From positions 1 to 64,000 of the forward strand of contig NZ_JAGTAR010000022.1 of NCBI RefSeq assembly GCF_018156225.1: a stretch of DNA of 64,000 nucleotides, in the 5' to 3' direction. This stretch comes from Carboxylicivirga sediminis. Lineage in GTDB: Bacteria; Bacteroidota; Bacteroidia; Bacteroidales; Marinilabiliaceae. Made by a program: the position numbers and the translations under genes. The notes under the pieces were generated by a model that saw only the letters and a program-made list of their open reading frames with translations, was not told the origin of the DNA and searched no databases. This document shows, piece after piece, positions 35,601 to 43,775 of the stretch (position 1 is the stretch's first letter; each line of letters begins with the position of its first letter).

Positions 35601-36480
35601 CTAATCCACCTCGTCTTGTTGCAGGTCCAAAGTTTATTTTTGCAACATCCTTCAATCGGATTGGCACATTGTTACGCACCGTAACAACACTTTTCTCCAG
35701 GTCTTCAAGATTCTTAATATAACCCAATGCTCGCACCAAATATTCGGCACGATTAAACTCAATGGTTCTTGCGCCTATATCAAGGTTACTGCTTTTGACA
35801 GCAGACATGATTTGGGCAATGGTCACATTATGCGCCTTCATGGCGTTAGGGTCAATATCAACCTGGTACTCCTTTACAAAACCACCAATTGAAGCTACCT
35901 CAGCGACACCTTCTGCCGATGTTAAGGAATAACGTACGTAGAAATCCTGAATTGTTCGCAATTCATGTGGGTCCCAGCCTCCGGCAGGATTCCCTTCAGC
36001 ATCACGTCCTTCGAGTGTGTACCAATAGATTTGCCCAAGGGCTGTTGCGTCTGGCCCGAGAGCCGGAGATACATCCGATGGCAATGTGCCTGCAGGCAAT
36101 GAATTTAATTTTTCAAGGATACGTGTTCTACTCCAGTAAAACTCTACATCCTCATCAAAAATGATGTAAATACTGGATAACCCGAAGATGGAATTACTAC
36201 GAATGGTTTTCACTCCCGGTATACCCAATAAGGAGGTGGTTAAAGGATAAGATATTTGGTCCTCGATATCCTGAGGTGAACGGCCAGGCCATTCGGTGTA
36301 TACGATTTGTTGATTCTCACCGATATCCGGTATGGCATCAACTGGCACCGGGTCAGTTGGCAAAATACCAGTATCCCAGCCAAAAGGAGAATTGATGATT
36401 CCCCAGCTAATGAAAACAAGCAATACTAAAAATGTAACCAGCTTATTTTCAAGAAAAAATCGAATGATAGAATTAAGCAT
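32677..36480 (-). CDS. cusA: CusA-type heavy-metal RND efflux pump
   Basis: 1267 residues. Typical RND layout: TM1 near the N-terminus, two large periplasmic loops, TM block with VMVDVGVVFVENI (conserved acidic residues of TM4) and a C-terminal ATDDGVLISTYIKQL. It carries the CusA-like substrate-loop methionines (FMPSLDEGSFLLMPTTMPHS; MRAPMGIKVYGPDL). It is about 200 residues longer than E. coli CusA because of extra hydrophobic segments between TM6 and the second loop (around residues 530-680), a form common in Bacteroidota. Substrate copper or silver is inferred from the family and neighbours. Confidence 0.93.
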   Translation of the reverse strand: MLNSIIRFFLENKLVTFLVLLVFISWGIINSPFGWDTGILPTDPVPVDAIPDIGENQQIVYTEWPGRSPQDIEDQISYPLTTSLLGIPGVKTIRSNSIFGLSSIYIIFDEDVEFYWSRTRILEKLNSLPAGTLPSDVSPALGPDATALGQIYWYTLEGRDAEGNPAGGWDPHELRTIQDFYVRYSLTSAEGVAEVASIGGFVKEYQVDIDPNAMKAHNVTIAQIMSAVKSSNLDIGARTIEFNRAEYLVRALGYIKNLEDLEKSVVTVRNNVPIRLKDVAKINFGPATRRGGLDKGGAEAVGGVVVARYGANPLKTIENMKAKIAEIEPGLPSKTLADGTVSKVTIVPFYDRTGLIKETLGTLEEAISLELLISILVVIVLVFNLRASFLISSLLPIGVLITFITMRQFGVDANIVALSGIAIAIGVMVDVGVVFVENIIRHIEMPENKGKRGKELLNVVYQATIEVAGAVITALSTTIISFLPVFAMEAAEGKLFKPLAFTKTFTMISALLIGLIIIPTLSHLIFSIKIDKKRYQRLGNFIIIAAGVILSIVSGNYIALAISAYGINGLLSYRWKEHQKKWINLINIAITIVVVVFFLTKAWMPLGAQNSLFANFLFVIAIVTTVLGSLSMVVVFYKRILNWCLDNKWAFLVVPIFIVLFGMTSWQGFNKLFGFMPQFIKDTDSYAYLDKKLPGIGKEFMPSLDEGSFLLMPTTMPHSGIEENLEVIRILDKQLNSIPEVESVVGKWGRVNSALDPAPTSMYENVINYKPEYILNEKGHRMRFKTNKEGAFLLKDGSTYHPKEEAFRLIDKEDLTVDKNGEYFRQWRDEIKSPDDIWQAIIDKSTIPGLTSAPKLQPISTRLVMLQTGMRAPMGIKVYGPDLESIEKVGFELEKQLKQVEGVQGMSVFADRVVGKPYLEMEIERDAIARYGLTVQNLQAVIGSAIGGMPLTTTVEGRERFPVRLRYAREFRDNPEDLQRILIPTPSGAQIPLGELVTLHYVRGPQMIKSEDTFLVGYVIFDKKEGYAEVDVVENAQEYLKEKMKSGEFTLPAGVSYKFTGNYENQIRATKRLMIVIPISLIIIFLILYFQFRSVISTSLIFSGIIVALSGGFIMLWLYGQPWFMDGSIAGMSLRNLFQVSTINLSVAVWVGFIALFGVATDDGVLISTYIKQLQDKRKPRTVKEVRALVLEAGSKRVRPAIMTTATTIIALLPVLTSTGKGSDIMVPMAIPLFGGMTIEVLTMFVVPVLYSMWQEAKVKKSNPEKA

Positions 36481-36521
36481 ATCAATTCATTTATGATTAA
36501 AATTCGAAATAAGTTATTGAT

Positions 36522-36562
36522 TTGACACAACTAACGCAATTAAGTCGCATTGAGTCAACTAA
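36522..36562. promoter_or_regulatory. Candidate regulator-binding site upstream of the efflux operon
   Basis: Forty bases before the cusA start there are two CAACTAA direct repeats (36528-36534, 36556-36562) and two CGCA copies (36535 and 36546) inside TTGAC...GTCAA ends. The direct-repeat design fits an AraC-family site and the AraC gene lies in the same island. Not tested. Confidence 0.3.
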
Positions 36563-36580
36563 TAATCACATCGAATAAAA

Positions 36581-36961
36581 TCACAAACGATACACTTGTA
36601 TGTCAGAAAGAAAGGCAAGAACCTCTTTGGGAGGTGGTGGATTAATATTTACGGTTTCAAAATCCTGCGGTTCAATTTCATTAAAAACAAAACTTTGAAT
36701 AAATGGTAATAAAAGATCTAAAGTTGTTTCTTGAAATTGTATATCATTGGCAACAACTAAAAAATCTTCGTCCAGCTCAAAGTGAGCTGATTCATTATGA
36801 CAACATTTAGAAGTACCAATGTCATCACAGCAAGTTTTTGCTTCGCCAAAGATATTTACATTCACTAAACTACCTTGACAATAATGCTTAGATACAGTCA
36901 TACCTGTTGTTGAAACTAACAACACGATTACCATTATTATATGACTGATTTTTTTAAGCAT
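36581..36961 (-). CDS. HYC_CC_PP-type Cys-rich periplasmic protein
   Basis: 126 residues with a signal segment (HIIMVIVLLVSTTGM). The mature part begins with KHYCQGSLVNVNIF, then TCCDDIGTSKCCHNES, the HYC and double CC motifs that name this Bacteroidota family, and a Pro-rich end (INPPPPKEV). Family proteins are found with CusA and metal genes and are presumed metal-binding. It is transcribed toward the efflux operon, 100 bp upstream of cusA. Confidence 0.8.
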   Translation of the reverse strand: MLKKISHIIMVIVLLVSTTGMTVSKHYCQGSLVNVNIFGEAKTCCDDIGTSKCCHNESAHFELDEDFLVVANDIQFQETTLDLLLPFIQSFVFNEIEPQDFETVNINPPPPKEVLAFLSDIQVYRL

Positions 36962-37071
36962 AACTTAATTTAGTGCTTTTGACAAAGTAAACGATAAATA
37001 TTCAACTTTGTTTTATAAAATTATGATTTTTATTTATATTTCTTTTGGATTAGAAATTATTTAACAGGTAA

Positions 37072-37281
37072 TTAACAACAATTACCTCCATGTTGTATTG
37101 GCGGGCATCTTGCCGAACCATACGAGCAATAAACACAGCAATCACCTTTCTTTGGTTTTAATACTGTTTTACATTTCTCACATTCATAAAAGAACTGACA
37201 AGAATCCTCTGGCATAGTTTTTTCTTTCTGAAAACCACACTCAGGACAGGTTATTGTTGATTTTGGAATTAAGACTTTCAT
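37072..37281 (-). CDS. GDCCVYCSYGS-type small Cys-rich protein
   Basis: 69 residues. Two zinc-ribbon-like knuckles (CPECGF, CEKC) are followed by KKGDCCVYCSYGSARCPP and a CC end, in total 12 cysteines. The GDCCVYCSYGS motif defines a small family in metal loci. No signal peptide, so cytoplasmic. A near-identical paralogue is at 39255. Probably a metal sequestration or donor protein. Confidence 0.82.
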   Translation of the reverse strand: MKVLIPKSTITCPECGFQKEKTMPEDSCQFFYECEKCKTVLKPKKGDCCVYCSYGSARCPPIQHGGNCC

Positions 37282-37318
37282 GATATCTTGTGTGAAAAGT
37301 TAATGACTTTAAATAATC

Positions 37319-38578
37319 CTACGATGCTTTATAACCAAGAGAATCAATTGCTTCTTTGATTTTATCCAATTCAATATTATCACCTTCAAGTGTAACTGTT
37401 TTTTCTCTAAGGTTTACCTGTGCATTTTCGATAAAAGCTAACTTCTTAAGATTGCTTTCTACATTTGCTTTGCAGTGATTGCAAGTCATTCCTTCTACTT
37501 TAATTGTTTTAATTTCCATCGTATTATTTTTTAATTGAGTTACTGAATTCTTTTTTGTGTTTAGGTATTTCTGGATATATCCATTAATGATTAGTGCCAT
37601 TAATATAACTCCAGATGCAATTTGCCACCAACTTAATCCTTCGTGATGATTATGCCCAAGATGTTGATGGGTAATTTCGGTAAACCATTGTGTTGGTAAG
37701 GCATAATCTATTAATAATCCAAAGCCTAAAGCTCCTACGATAATGGTTGCTAAATAAGTGAATAAACTCTTTCGGCCAAGTACTTTTCCTATCATGGTTA
37801 TTGTTGCTGCATTAGTTGCCGGACCAGCCATTAATAATACAAAGGCAGCTCCCGGACTAATGCCTTTTAAAATTAGTATTGCAGCCAATGGTATTGAGCC
37901 TGTAGCACATATATAAAGCGGAATGGAAACTACAAGAATTAAAAGCATTTGAACTATGGGTGGCATATTTAAAAGCTCGAAAAACTCATTAGGGATTAAT
38001 GCTGAAATAATAGCTGCCAATACTAATCCTATTACCAACCATTTTGATATATCTTGAATAAAATCAACAAACCCATAACGAAAAACATCACCCACTTTTT
38101 GCGAGAACGATTTGCGCTCTTCGGTTTGTTCCTGGAAAGATCTTATGTCTGTTTCGTTTTTAGTTGCCACACTTGTAATTAATCCACCTGTTATTCCTGT
38201 CACTAAAGCTGCCAGAGGTCGGATAATCGCAAATGGCAATCCCATTAATGAAAAGGTTGCTAATATTGAATCAACCCCGGTTTGCGGAGTGGATATTAAA
38301 AATGAAACTGTTCCTCCTTTGGAAGCTCCATTTTTATAAAAAGCCGTTCCTGTTGGAATAACACCACATGAACATAGAGGTAAAGGAATCCCAAATATAG
38401 AAGCTAAAACAGATGACTTAAACGGTTTTCCATTAAAATAGCGTTCGATTTTATTTTGGGGAATGAAGGCATACAATAAGCCTGCAAAGAAGAAACCAAG
38501 CAAAAGATAAGGGGACATTTCACTCAATATCTTTACAAAGTCATTTAGAAAAGTGATGATATATTGTTGTACTTCCAT
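37319..38578 (-). CDS. SO_0444-type metal efflux permease with C-terminal HMA domain
   Basis: 419 residues. An N-terminal permease (DUF318/ArsP-like) of eight or more helices has the GIPLPLCSCGVIPTG motif and a second PLYICATGSIPLA. From about residue 350 an HMA domain begins (IKTIKVEGMTCNHCKANVES). Such Cu/Zn efflux permeases take metal from the HMA tail. A short in-frame piece of a homologue lies at 43610-43738. The AraC regulator gene lies 88 bp upstream. Confidence 0.88.
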   Translation of the reverse strand: MEVQQYIITFLNDFVKILSEMSPYLLLGFFFAGLLYAFIPQNKIERYFNGKPFKSSVLASIFGIPLPLCSCGVIPTGTAFYKNGASKGGTVSFLISTPQTGVDSILATFSLMGLPFAIIRPLAALVTGITGGLITSVATKNETDIRSFQEQTEERKSFSQKVGDVFRYGFVDFIQDISKWLVIGLVLAAIISALIPNEFFELLNMPPIVQMLLILVVSIPLYICATGSIPLAAILILKGISPGAAFVLLMAGPATNAATITMIGKVLGRKSLFTYLATIIVGALGFGLLIDYALPTQWFTEITHQHLGHNHHEGLSWWQIASGVILMALIINGYIQKYLNTKKNSVTQLKNNTMEIKTIKVEGMTCNHCKANVESNLKKLAFIENAQVNLREKTVTLEGDNIELDKIKEAIDSLGYKAS

Positions 38579-38666
38579 AGCTCTGATTTTTTGATATTAC
38601 AAAGTAAGGAAGTAACGATGTGTTTACTATTACACGATTTTGGAAAAGAGTTATATCATTTTTGGA

Positions 38667-39239
38667 TTACACCTCGTCTAGTGGTTTTCGCTTGTTTTCT
38701 TTCAGCTTTTTGAAGTGAGAAGGAGTTAATCCTGTAATTTTTTTAAACTGGTTTGATAAGTGCTGAACACTACTGTACCCTAGTTGGTATGATATTTCGT
38801 TTAAGGATAATTCATCATAAACCAAAAGCTCTTTTACTTTTTCAATTTTCTGATTGATGATATATTTTTCAATGGTTATTCCTTCAACTGAAGAAAACAG
38901 ATTGCTCAGGTATGAATAGTCATGCCCTAATTCTTTGGAAATATATTCAGAGGTATTTAAAGATTCAAAACCTGATTCTGAATAATGGGTTCTTTCTATG
39001 ATAATCGTTTTTATTCGGTCAATCAACTTACTTTTCTTATCGTCAATTAACTCAAATCCATTTTCATCTAATATCTTCCTTACCTCTTCAACTTTATCGT
39101 TTGAGAGTTGTGATGAAACATTGACTTTGCCTAGCTCTATTTCTTCGATATTCAAATTCAACTTTGCAAATTCATCCTGAACCACCTTTATGCAGCGGTT
39201 GCAGACCATGTTTTTGATATGTAGTGTTGTTAAATTCAT
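38667..39239 (-). CDS. AraC-type regulator fused to an N-terminal HMA-like metal domain
   Basis: 190 residues from the ATG at 39239; the longer frame to 39254 begins with TTG inside the promoter-like TACCTTTG. Residues 1-65 form an HMA-like fold with KNMVCNRCIKVV as metal motif. The C-terminal half is an AraC DNA-binding domain (LSLNEISYQLGYSSVQHLSN, FKKITGLTPSHFKK). It is short for an AraC protein because the sugar-binding domain is replaced, making a one-component metal sensor. It lies between the CDF/GDCC genes and the permease. Confidence 0.85.
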   Translation of the reverse strand: MNLTTLHIKNMVCNRCIKVVQDEFAKLNLNIEEIELGKVNVSSQLSNDKVEEVRKILDENGFELIDDKKSKLIDRIKTIIIERTHYSESGFESLNTSEYISKELGHDYSYLSNLFSSVEGITIEKYIINQKIEKVKELLVYDELSLNEISYQLGYSSVQHLSNQFKKITGLTPSHFKKLKENKRKPLDEV

Positions 39240-39254
39240 TTTACAAAGGTACAA

Positions 39255-39464
39255 TTAACAACAGTTCTTTCCTTGTTGTATTGGTGGACACTTTACAGTT
39301 CCATAGGAACAAAAAACGCAACAATCACCTTTCTTAGGTTTTAATACCGTCTTGCACTGTTCACATTCATAGAAAAACTGGCAAGAATCTTCCGGCATGG
39401 TTTCTTCCTTTTGAAATCCACATTCAGGACAAGTTATTGTTGATTTAAACAATATTGGTTTCAT
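39255..39464 (-). CDS. GDCCVYCSYGS-type small Cys-rich protein, second copy
   Basis: 69 residues and nearly identical in layout to the protein at 37072 (CPECGF, CEQC, KKGDCCVFCSYGTVKCPP, CC end). It starts 1 bp after the transporter gene's stop and is followed directly by the AraC gene. The two copies flank the AraC-permease pair, as if a unit had been duplicated. Confidence 0.82.
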   Translation of the reverse strand: MKPILFKSTITCPECGFQKEETMPEDSCQFFYECEQCKTVLKPKKGDCCVFCSYGTVKCPPIQQGKNCC

Positions 39465-40262
39465 TTACTTACCAAGTTTTAAAATTCTAAAAGCACCTTT
39501 TACTACAATTAAAAATACAATTGAGCCAATAATTAAATCAGGATATTTTGATTGTGTGAGCAATACCAATACTCCAGCAAGAATTACTCCTGCATTAATA
39601 ATTACATCGTTAGAGGTAAATATCATACTTGCCTTCATGTGAGCTTCTTTACTTTTTGATTTTTGGAGTAGATACAAGCATATACCATTGGCTATAAGAG
39701 CCAATATTGAAACACCAATCATTATTCGATAATCAGGCATAGCTTCTGAGCCAATAAAACGTCTTATGACTTCTATTATACCCAAAAGGGCTAATGTTAG
39801 TTGAAAATACCCACTCCAACGAGCTACTTTCTTTTTTCTCAGCACAGTTGAACCAACAGCCCACAAACTCAATCCGTAAACAAAGGAATCGGCTAACATA
39901 TCCAAAGAATCTGCAACCAAACCCATTGATTTTGATATCAAACCTGTTGTCATTTCAATTATGAAGAATACAAAATTGATTATTAATACTGACCAAAGTA
40001 ATTTTGACTGAACATCAGAACTTTCAATTTCAATAACGTCTTCATCTATAGAACCTGTTTCTGTTAGTTTTGCGCCAAAGTTTAATGACTCTAAACGAGA
40101 TAATATCTCTTTATCTTCCTCTGAATGAAATACAGTAAGGTTTCGGTTTTCAATATCAAAATCAAGTTTCTTTATGACTGGTAATCCATCCAGTTTCATG
40201 CGAATCATGTTTTCTTCGGATGGACAATCCATTTTTGATATGTGATATTCTGATTTAATCAT
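39465..40262 (-). CDS. CDF-family cation transporter with degenerate HMA head
   Basis: 265 residues. Residues 1-70 resemble an HMA domain whose metal motif is SKMDCPSEEN, with only one cysteine. A CDF transmembrane domain follows with the metal-site motif LVADSLDMLADSFVYGLSL (Asp residues in the second helix) and a later FTSNDVIINAGVIL. It is short for the family because the cytosolic C-terminal domain is absent. Zn, Co or Cd export is the family role. The start overlaps the neighbour by 4 bp. Confidence 0.8.
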   Translation of the reverse strand: MIKSEYHISKMDCPSEENMIRMKLDGLPVIKKLDFDIENRNLTVFHSEEDKEILSRLESLNFGAKLTETGSIDEDVIEIESSDVQSKLLWSVLIINFVFFIIEMTTGLISKSMGLVADSLDMLADSFVYGLSLWAVGSTVLRKKKVARWSGYFQLTLALLGIIEVIRRFIGSEAMPDYRIMIGVSILALIANGICLYLLQKSKSKEAHMKASMIFTSNDVIINAGVILAGVLVLLTQSKYPDLIIGSIVFLIVVKGAFRILKLGK

Positions 40263-40852
40263 AACAACCAGCGATTTACTTTTGTCATATATTCTATATA
40301 CTCATCGCCTAAAGAAGTTAATAAAAATTCTTCTTCAAGTCTAACCTGTACCTGAATAACAATAAAACCTGAAATCAATATTACCAATGTAACAGCATTC
40401 GGAATAATCAGGAACATTCCTACAAAAACAATTAATACACCTAAAAAGATTGGATTTCTTGATATTCCAAAAAGTCCTTTCGTAATTAGGTTTACTTCAT
40501 TTTCATTATCAATACCAATACGCCATTCATTTGCCATATTCCGCTGTGCGATAAATATTATAATGAATGAAAGGTGTAAAAGACCTAAGCCAATCCAAAC
40601 AATTATATCTGATTTTAAGTATTCTATTGATACCAAAAATTGCATTGCTGAAGGTAGGAAAGAATTTAGGGCAATAGTAACAAATGCTATTGCTGATATA
40701 ATTTTATACGCTTTTCCTACATAGTTTATTGCCGATTCTTCCTTGCTAAACTTAAAAGGGTTAATACCTGTTCGCTTGTATGTAATGTAGCTTGGTATTA
40801 TAAATAGTGCGACCAGAAATATGCAATAGAATATAAATAGATATGTAGCCAT
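40259..40852 (-). CDS. Isoprenylcysteine methyltransferase-like (ICMT) membrane protein
   Basis: 197 residues, five predicted helices. The C-terminal block LFGISRNPIFLGVLIVFVG, RLEEEFLLTSLGDEYIEY and VNRW matches the PEMT/ICMT family AdoMet-binding region. Such genes are frequent next to metal transporters but their substrate is unknown. It overlaps the transporter gene by 4 bp and starts 2 bp after the TonB receptor stop. Confidence 0.8.
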   Translation of the reverse strand: MATYLFIFYCIFLVALFIIPSYITYKRTGINPFKFSKEESAINYVGKAYKIISAIAFVTIALNSFLPSAMQFLVSIEYLKSDIIVWIGLGLLHLSFIIIFIAQRNMANEWRIGIDNENEVNLITKGLFGISRNPIFLGVLIVFVGMFLIIPNAVTLVILISGFIVIQVQVRLEEEFLLTSLGDEYIEYMTKVNRWLL

Positions 40853-40854
40853 AA

Positions 40855-43026
40855 TTAAAGTAATCTAAGTTTTATACCTCCATTAAATACAAATCCATCG
40901 GTTGGCGCCCAAATGTCTGGGAAAGTAGGATTATTTGTTGGTGGTAAAACCAAAGGTTCATAATCGGACTGCAATACATTGGTGAAGTTCTCGAAGTTCA
41001 CAAAAACAGACAGGCGTTCCCAATGGCGCATTAACATAACTCCCATAGTCCAATAATCTGTTTTTTGATTGTAGAGATTATCGAACTGTTTTCCTGTATA
41101 ATATACTTCATAACCAGCAGACCACTTTTCTTCAATTTCATAGAACAGAACAAAACCTGCATTATGCTTTGGTGTTAAGGGTTTTTGGTCATTGATATTG
41201 TCGTATTGTAATTCTGTATTAACAAATGCGTAGTTTAAATAGAGTTTAAAGTCATCGTATGTTAGCTTAATATTGGTTTCAAAACCAGAACTTAACATAT
41301 TGCCATCAGCACTTTCAAAATAAGCCATATCAGTTGTTTCGTCTTCCCTCAAAACTAATGCGTTTTTTAATTGAGTAAGAAAGAACAACTGGTTAATTGA
41401 GAATGTCATTTCATCTCCCAAAGCAGCTTTATAGTTAATGTCGAAATTACCTCCAATTGATGTTTCAGCATCTACTTGGTCGGTTGATAAAGGCTGTATG
41501 CCTCGGTAATATAGTTTCTCAGCATCTTCGGTAAATATGGTTGGTAGTTTGTAGCCCATTGCACCACCAATACGAGAACTCAATTTATTATTGGCTTTAA
41601 AAAGTAATGAGAAGCGAGGTAAAACAAACGTTCCATAATCGGTATTGTAATCTGTTCTTAGCCCTGCTTCCAATATCCACTTTTCATTTATATCTGTTGT
41701 ATTTTGAATGAATCCACCAATTGTATTGTGCGTGTAATCTCTAACAGGAAGGGAGTCTGTATTGTCCTCTGTAAATTGTTCCAGGTAATGATTCAGACCC
41801 AATTGCCATTCTGATTTTTCATTTCTATGTAAATTGTACGATACTTCTGAGAAACTGGAAACCTGATTTCCGTTAAACTGATAGTCAGGTATAGTCAACT
41901 TCCTATCGAAATAGGATATGCTGTTTTTAAAGTCAATGGTTCTGTTCTCTTTTGTATTTCTAAAATTCAATTGCGTAGCATAACGCTCCGATTTGTTTTC
42001 CTCAGTGAATACATGTTCTGCGCTTGTGTTTCCCTTAATTACTTCCATATCACCACCTGTTCTGTCATCAATGGTGGTATTTAAACCTAAACTAAGTTCA
42101 GTATTAGGATTAATGTAATAGTAAAATTTTGGATTAAGGCTAAAAGTTTGAGCATCGGGCATATTCGAGAAACCATCATCATCTGGGTCGTAAGCTATTT
42201 GATTTGTAGCCGAACCATAAATAGAAAGACCTACTTTACCATATTTCTGAGCATAGAAAATATTACCAGTAGTTCCTAAAGCACTTGTTTGGTTTAGCAT
42301 AATGTCGAGTTTAGGCTCATCATTCGGTTTAATGGTAACAAGGTTTACTAAACCTGCAATAGCTCCACCGCCATATAATGTTGAATTGCTTCCTTTAATC
42401 AGTTCTACCTGTTTTAAATCGAGCGGTGGTATTTGCATAATGGAGAGTCCACCTGCAAAGCCTCCATAAAGAGGCATACCATCTTTTAATATTTGAGTGT
42501 AACGACCATTTAAGCCTTGAATGCGGATACTCATATTTCCTGAACTAAGTGAGGTTTGTTGCATTTGCACCCCTGTAGTTTCTCTTAATAGCATTCCGAT
42601 ATTAGAAGAATTCATGGCTGCTTTTTCGCCTAATTCTTCGCCTGTAATGGCTTCGATTCGTGTTGGAATATCTTGTATGGTTCGTGAAGACCTTGTTGAT
42701 GTAATTACCACTTCTTCCAGTTCTTCACCTTCTTCCAATTCAATTTCAATGGTTTTATTGTTGTCTTCAGGAAATGATAATTCAATTTCCATTTCTTCAT
42801 AGCCAACAAAAGAAATAACAAATTCTATTTCACCATTAGGTAGATTTTCAAATTTGGCAATACCTTCTGTATTGGTAATTGTTCCATTGGTTGTTCCTTC
42901 AACTACAACACTTGCACCAATCAGAGATTCGCCCGATTCTTCTTTTACTTCAAAACTTACTGTGTTTTGTCCTAATATAATTCCTGAAGTAAATAGGAAA
43001 AGTAAACTTGATATTAAATATTTCAT
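40855..43026 (-). CDS. TonB-dependent outer membrane receptor
   Basis: 723 residues. Signal peptide (ISSLLFLFTSGIILGQ), carboxypeptidase-regulatory-like domain (GASVVVEGTTNGTITNTEGI), a plug (VVITSTRSSRTIQDIPTRIE, SIRIQGLNGRYTQILKDGMP) and a barrel. The mature start is strongly acidic (ELEEGEELEE). It is the first gene of an operon with a CDF transporter and GDCC proteins, and it is preceded by the Fur-family gene and a palindrome. Metal or metallophore import is the likely substrate. Confidence 0.88.
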   Translation of the reverse strand: MKYLISSLLFLFTSGIILGQNTVSFEVKEESGESLIGASVVVEGTTNGTITNTEGIAKFENLPNGEIEFVISFVGYEEMEIELSFPEDNNKTIEIELEEGEELEEVVITSTRSSRTIQDIPTRIEAITGEELGEKAAMNSSNIGMLLRETTGVQMQQTSLSSGNMSIRIQGLNGRYTQILKDGMPLYGGFAGGLSIMQIPPLDLKQVELIKGSNSTLYGGGAIAGLVNLVTIKPNDEPKLDIMLNQTSALGTTGNIFYAQKYGKVGLSIYGSATNQIAYDPDDDGFSNMPDAQTFSLNPKFYYYINPNTELSLGLNTTIDDRTGGDMEVIKGNTSAEHVFTEENKSERYATQLNFRNTKENRTIDFKNSISYFDRKLTIPDYQFNGNQVSSFSEVSYNLHRNEKSEWQLGLNHYLEQFTEDNTDSLPVRDYTHNTIGGFIQNTTDINEKWILEAGLRTDYNTDYGTFVLPRFSLLFKANNKLSSRIGGAMGYKLPTIFTEDAEKLYYRGIQPLSTDQVDAETSIGGNFDINYKAALGDEMTFSINQLFFLTQLKNALVLREDETTDMAYFESADGNMLSSGFETNIKLTYDDFKLYLNYAFVNTELQYDNINDQKPLTPKHNAGFVLFYEIEEKWSAGYEVYYTGKQFDNLYNQKTDYWTMGVMLMRHWERLSVFVNFENFTNVLQSDYEPLVLPPTNNPTFPDIWAPTDGFVFNGGIKLRLL

Positions 43027-43040
43027 AGTATATAGATTTG

Positions 43041-43089
43041 CAAATTTATACTACAAAATTACGGCAGAATTACGTGCAACAGTATTGCA
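43041..43089 (-). promoter_or_regulatory. TonB receptor promoter with Fur-box-like palindrome
   Basis: Minus strand TAAATTTG (43048-43041) matches TAnnTTTG. Upstream, TGCAACAGTATTGCA (43075-43089) is a 15-bp palindrome with 5-nt centre, just after the Fur-family stop. It is a plausible operator for that regulator. Confidence 0.45.
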
Positions 43090-43092
43090 AAG

Positions 43093-43506
43093 TTATCCTT
43101 GACAATTAGGGCAAGTTCCTTTTATTACAAAATTGGCATTTTCAAAATTGAATCCTTCGGGTAAATCCACCGCAGGTATAGGTATATTTTTTAAGCAATG
43201 AGTTTGACCACATTTAGTGCAAAGAAAATGGTAGTGTAAATCATCCAATGAGCAAGTACAATCATCATCACAAAGAGCATATTTTACTGCACCAGAACCA
43301 TCATCAACACTATGGATTAGTAAATTGTCCTGAAATGTTTTTAAGGTGCGGAATATAGTTGAGCGGTCTACATTGTCAAATTGTTGCTCTATCTCGTAGA
43401 GGCTTAAAGCCTTCCTGTTTTTATCTAATACTCCATAAACCAACTCACGCATGGCTGTTGGTTTTATATTTTTTTGTTGTAATTTTTTGTCTATATCACC
43501 TTTCAT
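43093..43506 (-). CDS. Fur-family transcriptional regulator
   Basis: 137 residues. A winged helix (MRELVYGVLDKNRKALSLYE, NVDRSTIFRTLKTF) is followed by the dimer/metal domain HYHFLCTKCGQTHCL and a C-terminal CPNC, giving two CxxC pairs for structural zinc. The central CDDDCTCSLDDLHYH adds further potential ligands. It could be a Zur/Fur/Mur type; the metal is not certain. It is transcribed toward the TonB receptor operon. Confidence 0.9.
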   Translation of the reverse strand: MKGDIDKKLQQKNIKPTAMRELVYGVLDKNRKALSLYEIEQQFDNVDRSTIFRTLKTFQDNLLIHSVDDGSGAVKYALCDDDCTCSLDDLHYHFLCTKCGQTHCLKNIPIPAVDLPEGFNFENANFVIKGTCPNCQG

Positions 43507-43512
43507 AATTCA

Positions 43513-43520
43513 CAAATATA
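43513..43520 (-). promoter_or_regulatory. TAnnTTTG promoter element of the Fur-family gene
   Basis: Minus strand TATATTTG ends 6 bp before the ATG at 43506, so the leader would be almost absent. Confidence 0.5.
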
Positions 43521-43609
43521 CTTCCAATAGCTCATTATGAAGAAACAATGACTAGTTTATTTCGGGAGAAGTGTTTTCTAGTCTTCAAACTCAATCGAAC
43601 CAATCCGTT

Positions 43610-43738
43610 TTAACCATCCTTCCAGGAACAAATGGTTTTTACCTTTCTTGGAAATTTCACTGAATTCTTTTTTGTGTTTAGGTATCTATTAATACATCCA
43701 TTGATGATAAGAACCAATAATATACCTCCTGATACAAT
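43610..43738 (-). pseudogene. Fragment of a second HMA-permease gene
   Basis: The minus strand reads IVSGGILLVLIINGCINRYL then NTKKNSVKF, matching the stretch of the permease at 37319 that reads IASGVILMALIINGYIQKYL then NTKKNSV. Upstream codons run into stops and downstream the frame ends at 43610-43612. No start codon or other domain remains. It is the right-hand relic of the metal island. Confidence 0.8.
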
Positions 43739-43775
43739 TAACAAAAGTTTTTACTTTTCTGAGTTAGCGGCCACT

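Noticed and set aside
39255-39464. Second GDCC protein as a duplication error
   Set aside because: Sequence differs from the copy at 37072 at several positions and both frames are intact, so it is a true paralogue.
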